The notes: generated from the sequence alone by a model not told the origin. A DNA stretch of 64,000 nucleotides from G020348385 sp964538085 (GCA_964538085.1 CAZIDF010000002.1:1-64000), one strand, 5' to 3'; counted from the stretch's first letter, positions 34,773 through 44,390 are shown. Translations and numbers: made by a program.

Positions 34773-37268
34773 ATGAGCGGTAAATATTTTGCAAAAGGAT
34801 TCTGGACAAAAGTCTGGCTTGGTCTGTTTTTTTTGTTCCTGTTTTTTTGTGCGGCCTGGACAAAAAAGACGGACTTGGCTGTGCTGCCGGTAAAGGACAT
34901 GGATCCCACAACTCTCGTGTGGTACGCCCACCCTGCCGATAAATGGGAAAATGCGTTGCCTGTCGGAAACGGAAGGTTGGGAGCCATGGTCTTTGGCCGG
35001 ACAGATGAGGAGAAAATCCAATTCAATGAAGAGACCTACTGGTCTGGCGGGCCTTATTCACAAACCGTCCAAGGGGGGTACAAGGCTCTTCCAGAAATTC
35101 AGCGATTGATTTTCCAGAGAAAATACATTCAGGCTCATAGACTTTTCGGTCGTTATTTGATGGGATACCCCGTCGAGCAACAAAAATATCAATCCTTCGG
35201 AGATTTAATACTCAAGTTTTCGAGTGAGGGTGAGGCAAAAAATTATACCCATCGATTGGACCTGGATCAAGCTATCGTAACCACCGAGTATGATAAGAAA
35301 GGCATATCTTTCAAACGAGATGTTTTCGTGACTCCTGTTGACCAGGTTATCGTTATTAGATTGACCGCTGATAAGCCGGGGAGCATATCGTTTGTGGCTC
35401 AATTGAGAGGATACAGGAACCAAGCCCATTCCAATTATGGCACAGATTATTTCCGGATGGACGGATACGGTGATAACGGATTGATTCTCACCGGGAAATC
35501 TGCTGACTATCTTGGGGTAGAGGGAAAGATTAGGTACCAGGGTCGGGTGAAAGCTCTAGCTGAAGGCGGGCAGGTCAAAGTCGAGAATACGGATTTGATC
35601 GTCACAAATGCGGATGCGGTAACCCTGTACATCGCTGCGGAAACGAATTTTATCAATTATAAAGATGTCAGCGCTGACCCCGATTTTAGGGTCGAACAAA
35701 CACTCCAACCTCTTGAGGGGAAGTCCTACGGAGAAATCAAAAAAACACATATCGAAGAGCACCAAAAATTATTCAGGAGAGTTTCCATGAATTTGGGATC
35801 GACTCCCAATTCCTATCTTCCGACCGATCAGAGGCGTCAGAAATTCGACGGGCATAATGATCCCAATCTGGCCGCCCTTTGTTTTCAGTTTGGCCGGTAC
35901 ATGCTGATTTCGTCCTCCCGTCCCGGAACACAACCTGCTAATCTCCAGGGGATCTGGAACAAAGATATGAATCCGTCCTGGGATTCCAAATACACCACAA
36001 ATATCAACACGGAGATGAATTACTGGCCGGCAGAGGTGGGGAATCTGAGTGAGTGCACTGAACCGCTTTTCCAGATGATAAAGGAGCTGACAGATCAGGG
36101 AAGCGACGTTGCACGGGAGCATTATGGGGCGAGAGGATGGGTCTTTCATCAGAACACAGATATCTGGCGGGTTGCCGCCCCGATGGACGGCCCAGATTGG
36201 GGTACCTTCAACACAGGAGGAGCCTGGTTGTGCACGCATTTATGGGAACACTTTCTTTACAGTGGAGACAGGGAATTTTTGCAACAATTCTATCCTGTGA
36301 TGAAAGGATGTGTCCAGTTTTTTCTGGATTTTCTGGTCGAACATCCTGAACACGGATGGTTGGTGACCAATCCCTCCACGTCTCCAGAAAATTTTCCAGA
36401 TTGGCCAGGAAACGATAAGTTTTATGATGAGGTGTGTGGTTGGATGAGCCCTGGGACCACAATTTGCGCAGGTTCGACCATCGATCTGCAGCTCCTCAGG
36501 GATTTATTCGCTTATTCGGCCAAAGCTGCTGATATTCTGGAAATCGATCGATCTTTCAGGGAAAAGATTTTAGAGACGAGGGAGAAACTTGCGCCCATGC
36601 AGATCGGCAAAAAGGGAGATCTGCAGGAATGGATCGAGGATTGGGGCCAGAAAGAAAAAAGCCACCGTCACATTTCAAATCTGTACGGTCTTTTTCCGGG
36701 AAACCAGATTTCTGAAAAAAACACACCCGCTTTGGCTGAAGCAGCCAAAGTTGTCCTTGAGCAACGTGGCTTGGCCGGCAATGGCTGGGCATCTGCCTGG
36801 AAGATGGCTTGTTGGGCCCGATTGTATGATTCCAGAAAAGCCATCGACAATTTTAACTTTTATATCCATAACTACTGTTTCGATAGTCTCTATTCTATCT
36901 GTTCCAATGCGTTACAGGTCGACGGGATTTTCGGGATTTCCGCTGCAGTCGTGGAGATGCTGCTCCAATCCCATCAGCAGGAAATCCATCTGCTTCCCAC
37001 CCTGTCCGGTTCCTGGGGAGAGGGTTCAGTCAAAGGATTAAGAGCCAGAGGTGGATTCGAATTGGAAATGACATGGGAAAATGGCTTCCTGAAATCAGCC
37101 AAAATCCTTTCGCTTCTAGGTAATCATTGCAGGATTCGCACCCAAGTCCCGGTGGATGTATTTGTTGACGGGGTTAGATTGGACATTAAATCTCTTGATG
37201 AAAATCTATTCAAATTTGATACCGAAGCCGGCAGGAGATATGAAATACTGGCGAAACCTCAGAAATAA
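34773..37268 (+). CDS. GH95 alpha-L-fucosidase, exported
   Basis: Glycoside hydrolase family 95, 831 aa. The N terminus (WLGLFFLFLFFCAAW) is a signal peptide or lipoprotein signal. Family marks are WYAHPADKWENALPVGNGRLGAMVFG, FNEETYWSGGPY, NINTEMNYWPAEVGNL (the Asn residues used in catalysis by the bifidobacterial AfcA enzyme), QEWIEDW (general acid Glu) and ALQVDGIFG (Asp). GH95 enzymes release alpha-1,2-linked fucose or galactose by inversion. AAGGAGC precedes the start. Paired divergently with GH97, it suggests use of fucosylated galactans, xyloglucan side chains or host-type glycans. Confidence 0.92.
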   Translation: MSGKYFAKGFWTKVWLGLFFLFLFFCAAWTKKTDLAVLPVKDMDPTTLVWYAHPADKWENALPVGNGRLGAMVFGRTDEEKIQFNEETYWSGGPYSQTVQGGYKALPEIQRLIFQRKYIQAHRLFGRYLMGYPVEQQKYQSFGDLILKFSSEGEAKNYTHRLDLDQAIVTTEYDKKGISFKRDVFVTPVDQVIVIRLTADKPGSISFVAQLRGYRNQAHSNYGTDYFRMDGYGDNGLILTGKSADYLGVEGKIRYQGRVKALAEGGQVKVENTDLIVTNADAVTLYIAAETNFINYKDVSADPDFRVEQTLQPLEGKSYGEIKKTHIEEHQKLFRRVSMNLGSTPNSYLPTDQRRQKFDGHNDPNLAALCFQFGRYMLISSSRPGTQPANLQGIWNKDMNPSWDSKYTTNINTEMNYWPAEVGNLSECTEPLFQMIKELTDQGSDVAREHYGARGWVFHQNTDIWRVAAPMDGPDWGTFNTGGAWLCTHLWEHFLYSGDREFLQQFYPVMKGCVQFFLDFLVEHPEHGWLVTNPSTSPENFPDWPGNDKFYDEVCGWMSPGTTICAGSTIDLQLLRDLFAYSAKAADILEIDRSFREKILETREKLAPMQIGKKGDLQEWIEDWGQKEKSHRHISNLYGLFPGNQISEKNTPALAEAAKVVLEQRGLAGNGWASAWKMACWARLYDSRKAIDNFNFYIHNYCFDSLYSICSNALQVDGIFGISAAVVEMLLQSHQQEIHLLPTLSGSWGEGSVKGLRARGGFELEMTWENGFLKSAKILSLLGNHCRIRTQVPVDVFVDGVRLDIKSLDENLFKFDTEAGRRYEILAKPQK

Positions 37269-37431
37269 ATGCAGGAGAGATCTTACCGATTATTGTTTTT
37301 TTTCCCGGAGGTGTGATAGTAGTAAAATCAATGAAGGCGCCATTACAGAACGATCGCTAGCTCTTTTTTTGAAGTATTCCGGTCAGACAGTTTGCTGTCT
37401 TCTCCTGCCGGTAAAAAGAGGAGGTAAAGTT

Positions 37432-37659
37432 ATGAAATATGAGGTCATCGAAAAAATCGGAGCTCTTGTGACTGCTGCCTTTGGTTTGGTGGCTGCTTTA
37501 GCATGGAACGGAGCGATCCAGGCTATTTTCAAGAAGGTGTTCGGTTCAGCCGAGGGAATCACACCCATGCTGGTTTATGCCGTGGTCGTCACCATCATTG
37601 CGGTCATCGCCACCATTTGGGTTGGAAAAGCCGCAGAAAAGAGCAAAAAGAAAGAATAG
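37432..37659 (+). CDS. Small membrane protein, DUF5654 type
   Basis: Protein of 75 aa with two hydrophobic segments (ALVTAAFGLVAALAW and MLVYAVVVTIIAVIATIWV) and a charged tail (KAAEKSKKKE). The MKYEVIEKIGALVTAAFGLVAALAWN start matches the DUF5654 pattern. Its function is unknown. GAGGAGG stands before the ATG. A short hairpin (AGACAG/CTGTCT, 37385-37400) precedes it in the leader. The longer frame from 37156 overlaps GH95 and is not used. Confidence 0.7.
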   Translation: MKYEVIEKIGALVTAAFGLVAALAWNGAIQAIFKKVFGSAEGITPMLVYAVVVTIIAVIATIWVGKAAEKSKKKE

Positions 37660-37725
37660 GATCTTCACACACACTTCGTTAAATTATATACTGAAGCGGC
37701 CTAACTTTTCGTAGGAGGAAGAAGT

Positions 37726-40203
37726 ATGCAGGATTTTGAAAAACTGGGAGTTTTCTACCTGGGAAAAATATTCGATCTGGATAAGGGCCATACGCTCGAT
37801 GAACTTTTGCTGTATGACTCCAAAGATCTCACGACTCATGCTGTCTGTGTCGGGATGACCGGATCAGGAAAAACAGGCTTGGGTATCACTCTTCTGGAAG
37901 AAGCGGCCATCGATGGGATCCCCGCTTTGGTCATCGACCCAAAGGGAGATATGGGAAACTTGCTCTTGACCTTTCCCGGGCTCCAAACGGCAGATTTTGT
38001 TCCCTGGGTAGAACCCGATGCGGCTGCCAGGGCAGGGTTGACCGTGAATGAATATGCAACCAAAACAGCCCAAAGCTGGAAGAAGGGAATCGCTGAATGG
38101 GGACAGGATGCCTCACGCATCGAAAAATTCAAGAATTCAGTCGATGTAGCCATTTATACACCAGGAAGCCAAACCGGACTTCCTCTCACGATCTTGCGAT
38201 CCTTTGCCGCACCCCCTACCTCCCTTGCCGAAGATCCTGAGGCGTTGAGGGACCGCATCCTATCCACCGTATCGGGATTGTTGGCTTTGATCGGCATCAC
38301 CGCAGATCCTATTCGCAGCCGAGAACACATTTTGATCTCCAATATTTTGCATCACGCTTGGAATGAGGGAAGAAACCTCGATATTCGAACCCTGATCCAA
38401 GAGATCCAAGCGCCTCCCTTTGATCAGGTGGGCGTTTTCGATCTGGAGTCCTTTTTCGCGGGCAATGAGAGATTGGATCTTGCCGTTCAGCTCAATAACC
38501 TGCTGGCATCGCCCAGTTTTGCCGGTTGGATGGAAGGAGAACCCTTGGAGATCGGGCGTCTCCTCTACACTCCTCAAGGAAAGCCGCGCATTTCCATCCT
38601 GTCTATCGCTCATCTCAGCGACACCGAGCGCATGTCTTTTGTGACACTGTTTCTCAATGAAGTCGTATCCTGGATGAGGGCTCAGCCGGGCACCACCTCG
38701 CTCCGGGCGCTTCTCTACATGGATGAGATATTCGGATATTTTCCTCCTACGGCTGTCCCTCCATCAAAAGTTCCGATGTTGACTCTCTTGAAACAAGCCC
38801 GGGCGTACGGATTGGGCGTCGTATTGGCCACACAGAATCCTGTTGACCTCGATTACAAAGGATTGGCCAATGCCGGGACTTGGTTCATCGGCAGGTTGCA
38901 GACAGAAAGAGATAAAATGAGAGTCCTTGAAGGACTGGAAGGGGCCTCCCAAGCTGCAGGTCATGCCTTTGACCGCGCTCAAATGGATCATATTCTCTCG
39001 GCCCTCGGTAAACGCGTCTTTCTTATGCACAATGTGCACGAAGATCATCCCGTGTTGTACCAGACGCGGTGGGCCCTTTCCTACCTGCGTGGACCATTGA
39101 CACGAAATCAAATACAAAACTTGATGGATCCACAGAGAGCACTTTTGGCCACCCTGAAGCCTGAGGTTCCTGCTCAGCCTTTGGTTGGAGAGGCTCAGAT
39201 GGCCAGCGAGATCAAAACCGATGTATCTGAACAGCCGGCAGTTTCTTCCAAGATTAGTCAGTTCTATCTCCAGTTGGATTCAACGCAGAGAGAGGGCGAA
39301 AGCCTTATCTACAGGCCTGCTCTTCTGGGGACAGCTCGACTGCATTTCGTTTCCGTTCGAGCGAAGGTCGATTATTGGCAAGATCTCAGCCTGTTCACAG
39401 CCCTTTCTGGAGAGGAGATTTCCATTCCTTGGGAAGAATCCACTCCTCTGCAGAGTGAATCTCTTCATCTCGAAAATCAGCCCCGTATGAATGCCAAATT
39501 CTCCTCTCTTCCGGATGCGGCCACTCGCGTTTCCAGCTTTACAGGCTGGGAAAAAACCCTGTCCAGCTATCTTTACCAAAGCCAAACATTAAGCATCTGG
39601 GAATGCAGGGAATTCAAGGAATTTTCCAAGGTCGGAGAAAGCGAAGGAGATTTCCGTGGGCGACTGATCCATCATTTGCACGAAAAACGTGATCTGGCCG
39701 TCGAAAAACTCCGGAAACGGTATGCACCCAAATTGGCCGCAATGCAGGAGCGTTTGAGAAAAGCCCAGATTCGTGTAGAAAAAGAAAGATCTCAATTGGG
39801 GCAACAGAAAGTCCAGACCGCTGTTTCTGTGGGAGCCACCGTATTGGGCGCGCTTTTTGGCCGAAAGACGATGAGTGCAGGAACGATCGGACGGGCAACG
39901 ACCAGCATGCGTGGTGCTGGTCGGATGGCGAGGGAAAAACAGGATATCGCAATAGCCCAGAGAGAGGTCCAAATCGTTAATGAAAAACTGGCCGCCTTGG
40001 AGGCGGAATTCCAGGCCGAAATCGCCAGCCAGGCGGCAGATTATCAGCCGGAAGAATTGGATCTGATCGAAATCCTGATCCGGCCGAGAAAAACCGATAT
40101 CATGATCGACAGATTCGCTCTGGTTTGGGCACCTTGGAAGGTCAACCAAGCAGGATTTGCCGAACCGGCCTTCGAACTTAAATCCTCGGATATTTCTGGA
40201 TAA
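37726..40203 (+). CDS. HerA-like ATP-binding protein (FtsK/HerA superfamily)
   Basis: P-loop ATPase of 825 aa. Walker A is GMTGSGKTG (residues 43-51), a Walker-B-like strand is RALLYMDEIFGYFPP (about 325-340), and a QNPVDLDYKG stretch follows, as in HerA/VirB4-type ATPases. The C-terminal third contains a long charged coiled-coil-like region (about 640-760) interrupted by a hydrophobic Gly/Ala stretch (VSVGATVLGALFG). Such proteins translocate DNA or protein, but this subgroup has no assigned role and no NurA nuclease is nearby. GGAGGAAGAAG precedes the start. It follows the DUF5654 gene by 66 nt. Confidence 0.8.
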   Translation: MQDFEKLGVFYLGKIFDLDKGHTLDELLLYDSKDLTTHAVCVGMTGSGKTGLGITLLEEAAIDGIPALVIDPKGDMGNLLLTFPGLQTADFVPWVEPDAAARAGLTVNEYATKTAQSWKKGIAEWGQDASRIEKFKNSVDVAIYTPGSQTGLPLTILRSFAAPPTSLAEDPEALRDRILSTVSGLLALIGITADPIRSREHILISNILHHAWNEGRNLDIRTLIQEIQAPPFDQVGVFDLESFFAGNERLDLAVQLNNLLASPSFAGWMEGEPLEIGRLLYTPQGKPRISILSIAHLSDTERMSFVTLFLNEVVSWMRAQPGTTSLRALLYMDEIFGYFPPTAVPPSKVPMLTLLKQARAYGLGVVLATQNPVDLDYKGLANAGTWFIGRLQTERDKMRVLEGLEGASQAAGHAFDRAQMDHILSALGKRVFLMHNVHEDHPVLYQTRWALSYLRGPLTRNQIQNLMDPQRALLATLKPEVPAQPLVGEAQMASEIKTDVSEQPAVSSKISQFYLQLDSTQREGESLIYRPALLGTARLHFVSVRAKVDYWQDLSLFTALSGEEISIPWEESTPLQSESLHLENQPRMNAKFSSLPDAATRVSSFTGWEKTLSSYLYQSQTLSIWECREFKEFSKVGESEGDFRGRLIHHLHEKRDLAVEKLRKRYAPKLAAMQERLRKAQIRVEKERSQLGQQKVQTAVSVGATVLGALFGRKTMSAGTIGRATTSMRGAGRMAREKQDIAIAQREVQIVNEKLAALEAEFQAEIASQAADYQPEELDLIEILIRPRKTDIMIDRFALVWAPWKVNQAGFAEPAFELKSSDISG

Positions 40204-40208
40204 CGCGG

Positions 40209-41018
40209 TTACGCAGGTATTTCCGCTTCACGTCCATAAACGTAGTCTCCGATCCGTCGCATCCATGCGAGTTCGTCCTCATTCATGGGGCCTTTATTGA
40301 CCTCCTCCAGATTCTCTTTCAGTTGAGCGGCCGTTGAGGGCCCGGTGATGACCACATCCACAGAAGGGTTGGATAAAACGAACCTGTAACAATCTCCCGC
40401 GGTTGGACGCTTTTCATCGGAAGGAATCTTTTTCGATCTCACGAGAGACATTCTTCTCGTGGCCGTAAAGGAGACGATTCCAGGGCGGTTTTCAGGAAGA
40501 TGGGGGAAGATATCCTTTTCTGCGCCCCGGTTTGCTGCATTATATCGTATTTGAAAAAGTTCATAACGGGAATCTTTGGCCAGTTCATGAAAAAGTGCTC
40601 GATGATGTCCGGAAATTCCCAAGTAACGGAACATCTGCTTATTTTTCAGTTTTTCCAGTGTTTCGAGAACCTTAGGTTTCGGAGGATTTTTGTGCCAGCC
40701 CAGCAGCAGCACGTCCGCATAATCCAAACCCAGCTTTTTCAATCCTCTCATCAAACTGTGCTCCACCCCTTGACGGGACCGCCTGAAATCTTGGATCACC
40801 ACGATCAAATCATCCCGTTTTCCCGAGTTCACGATGTTGCGGATGGCTTTGGCCATCTTTGAATTCCTGAGAGCTCCCCAATAGAAATAATTGCAGCCCG
40901 CTTCGAAAGCGGCTTCCAGCGCTTCAACAGGGGCTCCGTATGCGGCACCGATCCCAAGTCTTCCTGCGTTCAGCTGTGTTTTTCCTATTGTGATTTTCCG
41001 GTTCAACCAGTCTTCCAT
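40209..41018 (-). CDS. Aldo/keto reductase family protein
   Basis: Aldo/keto-reductase-fold protein, 269 aa, with the barrel strands RLGIGAAYG, LDYADVLLLGWHK and FRYLGISGHH, and the C-terminal cofactor segment VDVVITGPSTAAQLKENLEEV. The usual catalytic Asp-Tyr-Lys-His set is only partly recognisable: NYFYWG occupies the Tyr region and I could not place the Lys. It may be a divergent oxidoreductase. It ends 5 nt from the convergent HerA-like gene. Confidence 0.75.
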   Translation of the reverse strand: MEDWLNRKITIGKTQLNAGRLGIGAAYGAPVEALEAAFEAGCNYFYWGALRNSKMAKAIRNIVNSGKRDDLIVVIQDFRRSRQGVEHSLMRGLKKLGLDYADVLLLGWHKNPPKPKVLETLEKLKNKQMFRYLGISGHHRALFHELAKDSRYELFQIRYNAANRGAEKDIFPHLPENRPGIVSFTATRRMSLVRSKKIPSDEKRPTAGDCYRFVLSNPSVDVVITGPSTAAQLKENLEEVNKGPMNEDELAWMRRIGDYVYGREAEIPA

Positions 41019-41138
41019 ATTTTGTCTCCATTGAATCTTGAGTGTTGCTCAGGAGTCTTCATGTGCAATGAAACTATTTTCATCTCTGAATAATTATGAA
41101 TATAGAAAGAAAATTATACTATAATTGAAACGGATAAC

Positions 41139-41993
41139 TTGAATAATCATTTGAACAGGTCCAATTTAAAAGAGAGAGGGATTAGTATCTTTGTTTCCCT
41201 GTTGTTCCATGTCGTCATTCTGTTCTTCTTGATCAAAATCGTCCCTCCGGTCAGGGTGCCCCTGTACCGAAAAGTGGCCGATGTCCGTATCGTATCGCCA
41301 GAAAGGATGTACTTTCCCCGGATCGCAGGATTGACATCCACTCCCGATGAAGAGCTGTCCCTGCCAGGCAAAGAGGATATACAACAGGTAGAATCTATTG
41401 AACCTGGCGTCGTTTATTTACGTAATCTGGCCTTCGATCGCGATAGAGAAGGGACGGATCCTTCCAAGACGAATCCATTGTTCGATCTTATTCCCACCCC
41501 TAAAGCCGAGGGAAGTTTTTCTTTAGGGATTGGCCTGGATAAACCCGAGGCTGAGGAGATAAATAAAGAAGAGATACCCTCGAACTTGGATTTATCCCAG
41601 TATAGCAGACCGGCGCTTTCCGCCTTACCTTTTAATCGTGTCCTTACCCGTAAAGAGGGAAATCCTTCCGGACAGATGGTGCAGAATGTGTTGATCCGAC
41701 AGGAGGGGTATGATGTTGCCCCTTGGGTCAAAGAAGTCGTGGATAAGATCCGCAACAATTGGACACTCCCTCCGATCGATGAAGCCATTGCCATAGGTGA
41801 AGTGAAAATTCATGTGATATTCGGCAAACAGGGGGATCTTGTCTCCGTGAAAATCGTGGATTCATCGGAATTTCTCGTCTTTGACAGTACCGCGCTGAGA
41901 GCTATACATTCCAGCGTACCGTTCTCCCCATTGCCTGACGATTTCCCATTAGACCGACTGGAGGCTTATCTCGTGTTTCAGTTCAATGAATAA
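41139..41993 (+). CDS. TonB-family energy transducer-like protein
   Basis: Protein of 284 aa with an N-terminal membrane segment (IFVSLLFHVVILFFLIKIV), an extended middle region and a C-terminal TonB-like domain (VVDKIRNNWTLPP, GEVKIHVIFGKQGDLVSVKIVDSS, ALRAIHSSVPFSPLP). It probably links an inner-membrane motor to an outer-membrane receptor. The start is uncertain: no ATG fits, TTG at 41139 is used here and TTG at 41151 is an alternative. TATAAT at 41120-41125 lies just upstream. The next gene overlaps by 8 nt. Confidence 0.75.
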   Translation: MNNHLNRSNLKERGISIFVSLLFHVVILFFLIKIVPPVRVPLYRKVADVRIVSPERMYFPRIAGLTSTPDEELSLPGKEDIQQVESIEPGVVYLRNLAFDRDREGTDPSKTNPLFDLIPTPKAEGSFSLGIGLDKPEAEEINKEEIPSNLDLSQYSRPALSALPFNRVLTRKEGNPSGQMVQNVLIRQEGYDVAPWVKEVVDKIRNNWTLPPIDEAIAIGEVKIHVIFGKQGDLVSVKIVDSSEFLVFDSTALRAIHSSVPFSPLPDDFPLDRLEAYLVFQFNE

Positions 41994-42792
41994 ATTATTT
42001 TTCATGGTATGGCTCGTATTTTGTCTCGCGGGTTTCTGTTCCGGTGGAGAGGAAGGCATGCCCCTAGTTTCGGGGATATGCCTTGTCGATAACGAGGTTT
42101 ATCAAAAAGGCTTTCCGCCCAGGAAAATAACGATCGGTTTGCAAGCGCAAACCGAAGCCCTGTATAAAATATCCTCCCAAGGACGTGTCCTCCATGGCGG
42201 AGTTTTCCACAAAGGATTCAATTTTTTGGCCCTGTCTGCCCGGGATATGTTCGATAAAACGAGCACACACACCTTTGTACTCGAGTGCAAAGCAGATGAA
42301 TGGACAGTTATGAAGGAAATCGTTGTCGATATCCGACTCGTTCCTCTTTATGTCGTCCAGAAACGGGGAGAGGAAAGAAAAAAACATGCGTTCACTTTGT
42401 CTTTTTTTATTGGCAATCAGTTGATCTATGCCACAAAAAAATTCGCATCGAGCGACATCTCTTTCAAAATCGAACTTCCCCCATCGGATGGCCGCTATGA
42501 TCCTTTTGGCTTGATCAACGATACAAAAAAACCAACGGAAGGAGTGCCAATTTTTGGTGCTGTTGCCGGTCTTTATTATCTGGCAAAATCGCTTTCTCCA
42601 GGAGAGGATAAACAAGATGAGGACATGGTCTTTCAAAAAAAACAACAAATAGAAACGACATTTTTAAAACCGAATGTAACCGGGGATTTATGGCAGTGGA
42701 GAGTTTTGATAATATTGAAAACGAACGATAAGGAAAACGATAAAGATTTGTTTCCTTGGGTTTTTCCAACTTCCCCCATATCTGGCGACTAA
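41986..42792 (+). CDS. Exported protein of unknown function
   Basis: Protein of 268 aa with a signal peptide (FFMVWLVFCLAGFCSGG). It is beta-rich, with no motif I recognise. The C-terminal part is charged (SPGEDKQDEDMVFQKKQ). It overlaps the TonB-like gene by 8 nt and is followed after 51 nt by a receiver protein, so it probably works with the TonB-like protein at the cell envelope. Nothing more specific can be supported. Confidence 0.6.
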   Translation: MNKLFFMVWLVFCLAGFCSGGEEGMPLVSGICLVDNEVYQKGFPPRKITIGLQAQTEALYKISSQGRVLHGGVFHKGFNFLALSARDMFDKTSTHTFVLECKADEWTVMKEIVVDIRLVPLYVVQKRGEERKKHAFTLSFFIGNQLIYATKKFASSDISFKIELPPSDGRYDPFGLINDTKKPTEGVPIFGAVAGLYYLAKSLSPGEDKQDEDMVFQKKQQIETTFLKPNVTGDLWQWRVLIILKTNDKENDKDLFPWVFPTSPISGD

Positions 42793-42843
42793 ATAAAAGA
42801 ACAGCGAAATGTTTGCGGAAAGCTGTGTAAGAGAAGACAGAAA

Positions 42844-43227
42844 ATGACCTCGCGAAACCCGAAAATTTTGATCGTCGAAGATGAAAATATAATCGCATCG
42901 GATATACGAGCTATGCTCGAAGACCTTGGTTACATGGTTTCGGCCATCGTGTCATCTGGGGAAGAATCCATCCAAGAAGCATCCAAAATGAAGCCCGATT
43001 TAGTCCTGATGGATATCAAACTCAAAGGAAGCCTCGATGGAGTGAGTGCCGGGGAAGAAATTTTCAAGCAATTCCAGATCCCGATCGTTTATCTCACAGC
43101 CTTCACGGACCAAGCCACCATCAAAAGGATCAATAACGGGAAAAACGGCAATTCATCGACCGTTATCAACAAGCCCTTCGATGAAAAAGAGCTTCAAACG
43201 GTCATCAATACCACATTGGCCCACTGA
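42844..43227 (+). CDS. Single-domain response regulator (CheY-like receiver)
   Basis: Receiver domain of 127 aa without an output domain. The acidic pocket (VEDE), phosphoacceptor Asp in VLMDIKL, Thr in YLTAF and Lys in NKPF are all present. It resembles the protein at 53530-53907. The segment KRINNGKNGNSSTVIN before the Lys is unusual in being Asn/Gly rich. No histidine kinase is in the window. Confidence 0.85.
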   Translation: MTSRNPKILIVEDENIIASDIRAMLEDLGYMVSAIVSSGEESIQEASKMKPDLVLMDIKLKGSLDGVSAGEEIFKQFQIPIVYLTAFTDQATIKRINNGKNGNSSTVINKPFDEKELQTVINTTLAH

Positions 43228-43276
43228 TCCTTCTTTCAAGTTCCCTACATTCAAATTTCCACACCCAAAGGAAGAC

Positions 43277-43307
43277 CTTGACTTTTTTCTGGGTAGTTTA
43301 TACATAA
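43277..43307 (+). promoter_or_regulatory. Candidate promoter of the dehydrogenase-aldolase-nitrilase genes
   Basis: TTGACT (43277-43282) is followed by TATACA (43298-43303, 15-nt spacer) overlapping CATAAT (43302-43307, 19-nt spacer). The predicted start is 20-30 nt before the ATG at 43335. Confidence 0.35.
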
Positions 43308-43334
43308 TACCTGTATCTTTTTGTGGAAAAATCG

Positions 43335-44363
43335 ATGCGCGTAGCCATGTACTACAACAACAGGGACATTCGAATAGAAGAAATGTCCAGGCCCGATTGT
43401 AGACCGGGAGAGTTGATCATGAGGGTAGAGGCGAGCGGTATCTGCGGTAGCGATGTCATGGAATGGTACCGCAAAAAAAATGCCCCTCTCGTGTTGGGCC
43501 ATGAAGTGGCCGGTGAGGTAGTGGAGAGAGGCGATGGTGTGAAGAACTTCGAAATAGGGGATAGAATCGTTGCAGCTCATCATGTTCCCTGCAACACATG
43601 CCGTTATTGTCTTGCGGGCCATCACACAGCCTGTGACACTCTTCGTAGCACTAATTTTGACCCAGGAGGCTTTGCAGAATATGTCCGTCTTCCGACGATC
43701 AATGTGGATCGGGGTGTATTTTTGATTCCGGATGACCTTTCCTACGAACAAGCGACCTTTCATGAGCCGCTCGGGTGTGTGCTGAGAGCACTCCGTGCAG
43801 CGAGACTCCAGCCTGGTCAGAATGTGCTCGTCATAGGAAGCGGGATTGCGGGGCTTTTGATGATTCACGCAGCCAGGGAATTGGGCGCAGGAAAGATTTT
43901 AGCCATCGATCCCGTGCTTTTCCGTCTGGATATGGCCAAGCGATTCGGCGCTGACGAGGCTATCCCTCCAGAAGAAGATTCCAAGGCCATCTTGCGAAAA
44001 TTGACTGGAGGACATTTGGCTGACCATGTCATTGTCTGTACGGGAGCGGAAAAAGCCCAAAATCAGGCTTTGGATTTGGCGGAAAGGGGAGGTGTGATCC
44101 TGTTTTTTGCACTTCCCGATCCAGGTGTCAAGCTTTCCTTTTCCGTGACAGAAGTTTTTGGCCGGAACGACCGAACCTTGATCACATCCTATGGAGCCAG
44201 TCCTTATGATTCATGGTCCGCCCTTGAACTCATGCGTTCTCCATCTCTCCGCGTCAGGGACATGATCACCCATCGGCTCCCCCTGTCTGAAACGGCAATG
44301 GGATTTTCGCTTGTCGAGCAGGCTCAAGACTCTATGAAAGTTATCATCGAACCACAGAAATAG
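43335..44363 (+). CDS. Zinc-dependent medium-chain alcohol/polyol dehydrogenase
   Basis: MDR-superfamily dehydrogenase of 342 aa. The catalytic zinc site is shown by GICGSDVMEW and GHEVAGEVVE, and the structural zinc loop by HHVPCNTCRYCLAGHHTACDT. The NAD-binding fold is at VLVIGSGIAGLLMIHAARELGA. It resembles sorbitol/threonine-dehydrogenase-type members. The first of three tightly spaced genes, it is followed by an aldolase after 27 nt and a nitrilase, which suggests oxidation of a sugar alcohol before aldol cleavage. A GTG 12 nt upstream in frame is an alternative start. Confidence 0.88.
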   Translation: MRVAMYYNNRDIRIEEMSRPDCRPGELIMRVEASGICGSDVMEWYRKKNAPLVLGHEVAGEVVERGDGVKNFEIGDRIVAAHHVPCNTCRYCLAGHHTACDTLRSTNFDPGGFAEYVRLPTINVDRGVFLIPDDLSYEQATFHEPLGCVLRALRAARLQPGQNVLVIGSGIAGLLMIHAARELGAGKILAIDPVLFRLDMAKRFGADEAIPPEEDSKAILRKLTGGHLADHVIVCTGAEKAQNQALDLAERGGVILFFALPDPGVKLSFSVTEVFGRNDRTLITSYGASPYDSWSALELMRSPSLRVRDMITHRLPLSETAMGFSLVEQAQDSMKVIIEPQK

Positions 44364-44390
44364 GCATTTTTTTTATTTGGAGGTTTAAAA

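Noticed and set aside
37385..37425. Ribosome-site-sequestering switch before the DUF5654 gene
   Set aside because: TCTCCT could pair with AGGAGG using one wobble, but the pairing is short and no ligand-type structure is visible.
37156..37431. N-terminal extension of the DUF5654 protein
   Set aside because: It overlaps the end of GH95 and has no membrane or domain features. A strong ribosome site marks the ATG at 37432.
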